Position numbers and translations under genes: made by a program. Shown piece after piece: positions 1-5,087 of a stretch of 13,632 nt of DNA (position 1 is the first letter of the stretch; each line of letters begins with the position of its first letter). The notes under the pieces are model-generated. The model was not told the DNA's origin. It ran no database searches and saw only the letters and a program-made list of their open reading frames with translations. The DNA is taken from NCBI GenBank assembly GCA_903854805.1, contig CAINXK010000593.1, positions 1 through 13,632 of the forward strand, in the 5' to 3' direction. The stretch is from an uncultured Anaerolineae bacterium. Its GTDB lineage: Bacteria; Chloroflexota; Anaerolineae; Anaerolineales; Villigracilaceae.

Positions 1-205
1 CAGCCTGTACAACCTGAACGATGACGGGACCGACTTCGCCCTCGCACTTAGCATGGGAGATATCGCAGATAGGAAATTTTTCGGACTTATAGCAGCGGCA
101 GAGCATGATCTTTTCATCGGACTCGATCGTGACCGTGTGGCGAATGTGTCCATTCTTTTCGGCAGAAGTTATTTCTGGCATCAGGTACTCCTTGGTGTAG
201 GGCAT
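1..205 (-). CDS. CDGSH-type iron-sulfur protein, C-terminal end outside the window
   Basis: Reading leftwards from the ATG at 205-203 the frame stays open to the window edge (68 codons), so the stop is not seen. Residues 37-52 read CRCYKSEKFPICDISH. This fits the CDGSH pattern C-x-C-x2-S-x3-P-x-C-D-x-S-H, which binds a 2Fe-2S cluster through three cysteines and one histidine. The following 'GEVGPVIVQV' matches the end of mitoNEET-like domains. The usual glycine of CDGSH is isoleucine here, which is unusual, but all four ligands are present. Family members are small redox or cluster-transfer proteins; the partner is unknown. The frame is also open upstream, with ATGs at 379-377 and 340-338; the latter has GAGG before it, so a longer N-terminus is possible. 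I prefer 205 because the domain begins close to it, although it lacks a clear ribosome binding site. Confidence 0.78.
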   Translation of the reverse strand, partial: MPYTKEYLMPEITSAEKNGHIRHTVTIESDEKIMLCRCYKSEKFPICDISHAKCEGEVGPVIVQVVQA

Positions 206-228
206 GATAGGAAAATTGCAACATGAAA

Positions 229-234
229 TTATAA
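229..234 (-). promoter_or_regulatory. Possible -10 box for the CDGSH gene
   Basis: Read on the minus strand this is a perfect TATAAT, about 24 bases before the ATG at 205. No convincing -35 hexamer lies 16-18 bases upstream, so the call rests on the -10 alone. If it is real, the leader would be very short, which fits the missing Shine-Dalgarno sequence. Confidence 0.25.
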
Positions 235-387
235 TGTATTCCGGTAAGAAAATGACGCTTTCAATTTTCGGAAACAAGGGGATGCAATTTTCGATCTTGC
301 GCGGCCTGGTGCATTTTTGGGAAACCGTGACATTCATCATATTGGCCTCATATTCGTTATACTTTTTAAAAATAAGCATAACGCATT

Positions 388-543
388 TCATTTACTCGTC
401 ACAAGTCTCCCATAAAACACCGCCTTGAGCACCGACTGCCGCAGTCTACAGGCTCGCGCCTCAGCCGCCGGCAACACGCTCTCAACCTGCTGAGCTAGCA
501 AAAGTATCCTGCCTTCCGAAACCAACAGGAAAAAATATCCTAA
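388..543 (-). pseudogene. hsdS: Relic of the C-terminus of a type I restriction specificity subunit (HsdS)
   Basis: On the minus strand a 51-codon frame runs from a stop at 546-544 to a TGA at 390-388 and has no start codon of its own near a ribosome binding site. Its last ~35 residues include AAEARACRLRQSVLKAVFYG followed by RLV. This matches the C-terminal conserved helix of HsdS, whose usual form is a coiled coil ending in 'LRQSILKKAFxGKLV'. HsdS sets the DNA target of type I restriction-modification complexes. Both target-recognition domains and the central repeat are missing, and no hsdM or hsdR is seen, so this is a remnant. I could not recognise further HsdS sequence upstream of the stop at 546. 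The relic suggests an older type I system stood here and was largely deleted. Confidence 0.6.
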
Positions 544-1063
544 TCACAAAAAGTTGCCTTAGTGAGTATATTATTCCAAAAATATTGGTATGAAACAAAT
601 TATCCCGCAGAGAAAAAATGAATGTCCGCACCATGTTCATTTTTGATTTTTATTTCCCCTGATATAACCGCTTTTCATACCCGCTGGCGTTTTTCCAATT
701 TGGAAATATTGATGGGTAATGTTGGTTATTATTGTTTTTAAGTCAACATGCTGTATTTTGAAATGAATTTCGGGTGGAAATCAGGGTATTAGCCAAATAA
801 ATTTATTCGAGCATCTGGAATTATTATTTTGATGACATTTGACACATTCATAATGTAATAATATTTGCTATACTGCAACAATGCGGGGAATTGTTATCAT
901 TCCAGATTAAACTTCTACGTAAGCATCATTTACGGAATTCATACGATCATTATCCCAAGTTGCGCTTAGGTTCCTGGGCAAGATGGCTGGACGGAAAAGT
1001 TCTGTCTCATACATAGCATAGTTAGGTGGGTCGCATAACTCAATATTACTTCAAAGAGGATAA
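544..1063. other. Intergenic stretch without a recognisable gene
   Basis: AT-rich sequence between the HsdS relic and the EcsC-like gene. I find no RNA gene and no frame that resembles a known protein. Its right part holds the promoter at 847-874 and then a leader of about 180 bases, long for a single gene, in which I see no clear riboswitch or terminator fold. Confidence 0.5.
847..874 (+). promoter_or_regulatory. Extended -10 promoter for the EcsC/TerB-like gene
   Basis: TGC followed by TATACT (869-874) forms an extended -10 element. TTCATA at 847-852 is a 4-of-6 match to a -35 box at 16-base spacing. Transcription would start near 881 and leave about 180 untranslated bases before the ATG at 1064. 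A consensus TTGACA at 839-844 is present but too far from the -10 (24 bases) to pair with it. Confidence 0.4.
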
Positions 1064-2335
1064 ATGAACACGAATGAACCTTCCAAGGAAAAAATTGGTA
1101 ATTGGTTTTGGCAATTTCTGAATAATATACTCCAGAGCTATTCACGTAATATCAATCTGGAATTCTTTCAAAGGAAATATCCTGGCCTACCCGCTGAGTT
1201 AATTGCTAAGCGTCGAATCAAGGCAGCGTCAAACTGGGCAGGACTGATCGGATTTATATCAGGAGCATTGATTTCGGTCGCTAGCGCTGCTGTAGTTGTA
1301 GAGACGATGAGTACCGTCGCCAGTGGTTTTACTGCCAGTCCTATTACTTTACCGGCATTGCTCATCACCGCCCCAGTAGGTATATTAGCCTTTGCTGGTG
1401 AAGTAACCGTACTGATTAGATTACAGCTACATTTAGCATATGACCTATTTGTTCTGAATGGCCTGCCTGTCAATACAGAAGACCCGGAACAAATGGATGA
1501 GATTGTAAAGGTTGCCTTTGGGATCAAGTCTACAGAGGTAGCTGGTCAAGCAATTCAAAAAATCATTCCCCAACTTGCCCCCGCTCTCCTCCGCAAAAAT
1601 ATGCGCAACGGTCTGGTGAGGAAAAAATTCCAAGAATGGATTGGCCACAGACTCACCCGGGAATTTGCCCAAAAATACCTGGCCGAAGGCGCTTTAATTC
1701 GATTTAGTGCATCGGTTTTTGCTATCATTCCGGCGGCTGGCTGGGACTATTATTCGACACAGGCAATTGGACAAGTTCTTCAAGCTAGAATTAGGCGCCG
1801 TGGATTAGCTGCTAAACGAGTCGATAAACTCTCATTAGAAGGTGTGGAGAACCCTAAACTTATCCTACAAGCGGTACTTTGTTTAGCGCTGACCAATGAT
1901 GAGTTATCCGAAACCGAAAATATTTTTTATAGCAAGTTTGTCGAAAAGTTACGCAAAATATACGGCCCCGAATCCGTAGCAACTTTCGAGGAGATATCAT
2001 CCTTGGATTGGGATGAACTTGTCGCTGATTTGGCAGATGTGACAAACACCCAGGAAAAATCGGCTATTTATAATGCTTTAACGGAAGTAGCGATAGTTGA
2101 GGGTCAACTTCAGCGAAAGAAAATTGAACGACTGAAGAGTGTGGCTAATCTTTATGGTCTACCGTTTGACCTGAACAAGTTAAAAATACATACAGCCGTA
2201 TTTAAAGAGCCTCAACGCTCACGAACTTGTTTAATTGTAATATTGATGCTATTTGTGCTGATGATAATTTCGTGTTTGGGTTGTTCATTTTTTGTGTGGT
2301 CAACTTTACTGCAAAAAGGAACGGGTGTAGGTTAA
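1064..2335 (+). CDS. EcsC-like and TerB-like protein with a C-terminal membrane anchor
   Basis: 423 residues; the ATG follows AAAGAGGA at 1053-1060. Residues ~45-235 look like the EcsC family: basic 'RRIKAASNWAGLIGF', a hydrophobic glycine/alanine segment (60-115), then 'VTVLIRLQLHLAYDLFVLNG' and a final hydrophobic patch ('FAIIPAAGWDYYSTQAIGQV'). Residues ~265-365 are helical and acidic, with 'LILQAVLCLALTNDELSETE', which resembles TerB-like domains. Residues ~390-413 form one strong transmembrane helix after 'RSR', suggesting the soluble part faces the cytoplasm. The function of neither domain is settled: EcsC-like proteins are linked to membranes, and TerB-like domains occur in stress and phage-response systems. 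The gene stands alone with its own promoter and more than 500 bases follow before the next gene, so it may not belong to the restriction operon. Domain names are from pattern recognition; EcsC is the firmer of the two. Confidence 0.72.
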   Translation: MNTNEPSKEKIGNWFWQFLNNILQSYSRNINLEFFQRKYPGLPAELIAKRRIKAASNWAGLIGFISGALISVASAAVVVETMSTVASGFTASPITLPALLITAPVGILAFAGEVTVLIRLQLHLAYDLFVLNGLPVNTEDPEQMDEIVKVAFGIKSTEVAGQAIQKIIPQLAPALLRKNMRNGLVRKKFQEWIGHRLTREFAQKYLAEGALIRFSASVFAIIPAAGWDYYSTQAIGQVLQARIRRRGLAAKRVDKLSLEGVENPKLILQAVLCLALTNDELSETENIFYSKFVEKLRKIYGPESVATFEEISSLDWDELVADLADVTNTQEKSAIYNALTEVAIVEGQLQRKKIERLKSVANLYGLPFDLNKLKIHTAVFKEPQRSRTCLIVILMLFVLMIISCLGCSFFVWSTLLQKGTGVG

Positions 2336-2533
2336 AAATAATCGCTAATAGGTATTTGTAGTAAAAAAGCCCGCCCACCGATTAACGCAGTGTCAGAGGC
2401 TCAAGAATAGCCAACAAAGCGTGCATCAAACAAGTGAGGGGCTTTGCCTGGATCATCCACATTGTTGTAGCAAAGTCAGTCAACGCGCCATTTTAGGCTG
2501 TTGATAGATATTCAAATAATGAACTCACAAGAA

Positions 2534-2549
2534 TGGCAAATGTTTGCCA
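2534..2549. repeat. Palindrome TGGCAAA-TG-TTTGCCA
   Basis: Perfect 7-base arms around a 2-base centre, located about 300 bases upstream of the methyltransferase operon. The size and symmetry suit a dimeric regulator binding site, but no regulator gene is present in the window. Confidence 0.45.
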
Positions 2550-2658
2550 CCAGCCCTACCTTGATAAAGAGTTTAGTAAGTTTACCTATTAAATCCTAAC
2601 GCTGAAGCAATCTAAATTGGTCAAGTTGGTGGATGTTGAAGCAATTTGATGTTGCTTG

Positions 2659-2675
2659 ATGTCCGGTCCGGACAT
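2659..2675. repeat. Palindrome ATGTCCGG-T-CCGGACAT
   Basis: Perfect 8-base arms around a single central T, about 175 bases before the ATG at 2849 and 82 bases before a TATAAT. TTGC (2652-2655) and GCAA (2678-2681) flank it and could extend a hairpin across an internal loop. It is GC-rich within an AT-rich region, so it is unlikely to be chance. It could be an operator; no T-tract follows, so a terminator is less likely. Confidence 0.5.
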
Positions 2676-2756
2676 TTGCAATCATTGGGGATGGAAATGT
2701 ATACGGGGCTATTATTAGTGTCTACAAACTAACCCAATAGGATGGGATTGTAAGGA

Positions 2757-2762
2757 TATAAT
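2757..2762 (+). promoter_or_regulatory. Possible -10 box for the restriction-modification operon
   Basis: Perfect TATAAT about 87 bases before the ATG at 2849. Hexamers 16-18 bases upstream do not resemble TTGACA, so it may need an activator, or the true promoter may lie elsewhere. Confidence 0.3.
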
Positions 2763-2848
2763 CATTAATGCCGTGAACGAATAAAACCAATATTCTTGAA
2801 AGCGTTTCGAGTTTGACTCAAAGCGCAACAATACCAGGCCTATAAATC

Positions 2849-3562
2849 ATGGAAAAACAGGTTGTTTCAAAACAAAGAGTGACCGATCACGGCGAAGTCT
2901 TTACAAATAAGCGTGAAGTGAATGCCATGCTGGATTTGGTGAAACAGGAAACCGAGAGAATTGACTCGCGTTTCTTGGAACCCGCTTGCGGCGACGGTAA
3001 CTTTCTCGCAGAAATTCTGAGCCGAAAACTTACAGTCGTCAAAAGGATGTACAGAAAAAGCCCTATCGATTATGAAAAGAACGCAGTGCTCGCCGCGACC
3101 AGTATCTACGGAGTGGATCTATTGCAGGACAACGTGGAAGCCTGCCGTGCACGTATGTTTGCAATATGGGATAAGGAATACAAGGCGGTCTTAAAAGATG
3201 AAGTCAACGAGGACTGCCGCAAGGCGGTGCGGTTCATTTTCGGCCGCAACATCGTCTGCGGCAATGCGCTCAGCCTCAAAAAGGTGGACCCGGATGGCAA
3301 AGATACAGGCGAACCGATCATATTTTCCGAATGGGCTTTCGTTACCGGTTTTAACCTCCAACGCAGCGACTACACCTTTGACAAGCTGCTGGAGGGGGAC
3401 GAAGCAGGCAGAGACCTTTACCGAAAAGAGAAGCAGACGATAACCTCGGAACCAACCCAGCAATCGCTGTTTGCCAGTTCTCAGGCAGACAAGCCTGCTG
3501 ACGAAGGCAGGTTTTTAGGAAAATATATTTCCCATTACAGGAGGGTGCAAGAAAATGGCTGA
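2849..3562 (+). CDS. Methyltransferase-like subunit lacking the catalytic motif (restriction-modification)
   Basis: 237 residues with the front half of an N6-adenine methyltransferase: motif X-like 'HGEVFTNKREV' (14-24), motif I 'FLEPACGDGNFL' (42-53) for S-adenosylmethionine binding, motif II-like 'YGVDLLQDNVEACRARM' (87-103) and a motif III-like 'IVCGNAL' (135-141). No NPPY/DPPY motif IV occurs, so it should not methylate alone. The last 60 residues are charged and include QQSLF (204-208), close to sliding-clamp binding motifs. No strong ribosome binding site precedes the ATG. The gene overlaps the next by 8 bases and is surely co-translated with it. The next gene carries its own motifs X, I and IV, so this is not one gene broken by a frameshift. 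I infer an accessory half of a two-subunit modification enzyme, perhaps donating cofactor binding, dimer contacts or DNA contacts. Confidence 0.8.
   Translation: MEKQVVSKQRVTDHGEVFTNKREVNAMLDLVKQETERIDSRFLEPACGDGNFLAEILSRKLTVVKRMYRKSPIDYEKNAVLAATSIYGVDLLQDNVEACRARMFAIWDKEYKAVLKDEVNEDCRKAVRFIFGRNIVCGNALSLKKVDPDGKDTGEPIIFSEWAFVTGFNLQRSDYTFDKLLEGDEAGRDLYRKEKQTITSEPTQQSLFASSQADKPADEGRFLGKYISHYRRVQENG
3539..3545 (+). promoter_or_regulatory. Strong ribosome binding site inside the upstream gene
   Basis: AGGAGGG lies 9 bases before the ATG at 3555, within the last codons of the 237-aa gene. It fixes the start of the second methyltransferase gene and couples translation of the pair. Confidence 0.75.
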
Positions 3563-5087
3563 AGATTTTTACAGCGGAATATACAACCCCGACGTGCTGT
3601 CTTGCCTGGCGAACCTATCCAACGACGAGGTATTCACCCCGCCGGAAATCGCAAATCAAGTGCTGGACATGCTGCCGCAAGAGCTGTTCCTGAGTCCTGA
3701 TACGAAATTTCTCGATCCATCCTGTAAATCCGGTGTTTTTTTGCGTGAGATTGCCAAGCGGCTGCTGAAAGGGCTTGAGCCAGTGATCCCCGACCTGCAG
3801 CAGCGCATCGACCACATTTTCCATGATCAGCTTTACGGCATCGCCATCACAGAGTTGACCAGCCTGCTTTCCCGGCGCGGTGTGTATTGCAGCAAATACC
3901 CCAACAGTATTTATTCGGTGACCAGGTTTGACGACGCCCAGGGCAATATTCGCTTCAAGCACATTGCCCATCACTGGCAAAACGGAAAGTGCATGTTCTG
4001 CGGTGCATCACAGGGCCAGTATGACCGTGACGATGCGCTGGAAACCCACGCCTATGAGCTGATACACGCCACCAAACCGGAGGAGATTTTCAAGATGAAA
4101 TTTGATGTGATTATCGGAAACCCACCGTATCAACTTGGTGCCGATGGGGGAAATCGTGATATTCCTATCTACAACAAATTCGTAGAGCAGGCAAAGAAAC
4201 TAAATCCGCGTTACCTTGCGATGATTATTCCTTCACGCTGGATGACCAGCGGGCTTGGCTTGTCCGAGTTTCGCCGCTCAATGCTGGAAGATCGTCGAAT
4301 TCGCAATTTGGTAGATTATCCAGTCGCCAGTGAGATATTTCCTGGGGTACAAGTCAAAGGTGGCGTGTGTTATTTTTTATGGGAACGCGATATAGAAGGT
4401 GATTGTGCAGTTACAACTATGCGTGGTGATGAAGTCATTGGCCCAGTAAACCGTAACCTGGGAGAGTTCGATGTATTTGTCCGAGCCAGCCGCGCTGTTG
4501 ACATTTTGCACAAAGTCCTACGCACAGGCGAGTCATCCATCATAGAAATCTTATCGGTAGATAAAGAATTTGGCTGGACATCAAACTTTGATGGATTTCA
4601 CGATCAACAACAGCCCGGCGATGTGCCAATTTATTACATCAGAAAGACCAAACGAAGCATGGGTTGGATCGAGAGTTCGGCAATCCAGAAAAGCTCGCAA
4701 TTGATTGATACATGGAAAGTAATGATTACCAAAGCTTACGGTGCTGGCGAAGAAATCCCCCACCAGATTCTTGGACAGCCTTTTGTAGCGCCAAAACCAT
4801 CGGTATGTACTCAGTCATATCTATTTTTCTACATTGATAGCCAACGTGCGGCAGAGAGTTTGGAGAGTTATTTACGCACTCGGTTCTTTCGGTTTCTCGT
4901 TTCCCTTCGCAAAATTACTCAAGATGCCACACGTTCAACATATACATGGGTTCCCCAACAAACTTGGGATCGGCTTTGGACTGATAAAGAACTATACGCC
5001 AAATATAGCATAACCGGCGAAGAAATTGCTTTCATCGAGTCAATGATTAAACCCATGGACCAAAACGGTGACGAAAATGGCGAATAA
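3555..5087 (+). CDS. Eco57I-like N6-adenine DNA methyltransferase (modification and specificity subunit)
   Basis: 510 residues. Motif X-like 'DEVFTPPEIANQVLDML' (24-40), motif I 'FLDPSCKSGVFL' (52-63; K replaces the usual G of CGSG), motif II-like 'LYGIAITELTSLLSRR' (93-108), a CxxC pair in 'KCMFCG' (145-150) that could hold zinc, and catalytic NPPY (189-192) in 'FDVIIGNPPYQL'. The part after ~200 has 'IIPSRWM' and 'GVQVKGGVCYFLW', typical of Eco57I-type enzymes, followed by the likely target-recognition region. It should methylate adenine N6 in a specific site. GC counted in sampled 60-base blocks is ~53-58% up to about 4080, then ~37-47% over most of the rest (one block near 4200-4260 is ~52%), then ~58% in the next gene, which hints at exchange of the recognition half. 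It overlaps both neighbours and works with the 237-aa subunit and the helicase-nuclease. Confidence 0.88.
   Translation: MAEDFYSGIYNPDVLSCLANLSNDEVFTPPEIANQVLDMLPQELFLSPDTKFLDPSCKSGVFLREIAKRLLKGLEPVIPDLQQRIDHIFHDQLYGIAITELTSLLSRRGVYCSKYPNSIYSVTRFDDAQGNIRFKHIAHHWQNGKCMFCGASQGQYDRDDALETHAYELIHATKPEEIFKMKFDVIIGNPPYQLGADGGNRDIPIYNKFVEQAKKLNPRYLAMIIPSRWMTSGLGLSEFRRSMLEDRRIRNLVDYPVASEIFPGVQVKGGVCYFLWERDIEGDCAVTTMRGDEVIGPVNRNLGEFDVFVRASRAVDILHKVLRTGESSIIEILSVDKEFGWTSNFDGFHDQQQPGDVPIYYIRKTKRSMGWIESSAIQKSSQLIDTWKVMITKAYGAGEEIPHQILGQPFVAPKPSVCTQSYLFFYIDSQRAAESLESYLRTRFFRFLVSLRKITQDATRSTYTWVPQQTWDRLWTDKELYAKYSITGEEIAFIESMIKPMDQNGDENGE

Larger units (their letters stand above)
2336..2848. other. Gene-free regulatory stretch upstream of the restriction-modification operon
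   Basis: No frame here looks like a real gene; the best is a 26-codon frame from 2519 that I do not recognise and that lacks a ribosome binding site. The stretch contains two palindromes (2534-2549, 2659-2675), a TATAAT at 2757-2762, a small palindrome TTTGACTCAAA at 2812-2822, and the octamer-like TGAAGCAAT twice (2603-2611 and 2637-2645). I see no intrinsic terminator after the gene ending at 2335. Confidence 0.5.

Noticed and set aside
204..428. A 74-codon + strand frame starting inside the CDGSH gene
   Set aside because: It lacks a ribosome binding site and has an unusual hydrophobic, low-complexity composition. It also overlaps the starts and ends of better supported minus-strand frames.
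470..505. A tRNA D-arm-like sequence on the minus strand (AGCTCAGCAGGTTGAGAGC)
   Set aside because: No T-arm, no matching acceptor stem and no proper anticodon stem follow. The same bases are better explained as codons of the HsdS relic.
1000..1040. GTTAGGT near 1022 as the edge of an integron attC site
   Set aside because: No matching RYYYAAC element at a suitable distance and no cassette structure or integrase is present.
2849..5087. The two methyltransferase genes as one gene split by a frameshift
   Set aside because: The second gene has its own motif X and motif I as well as a strong ribosome binding site, so the two are separate genes rather than halves of one.
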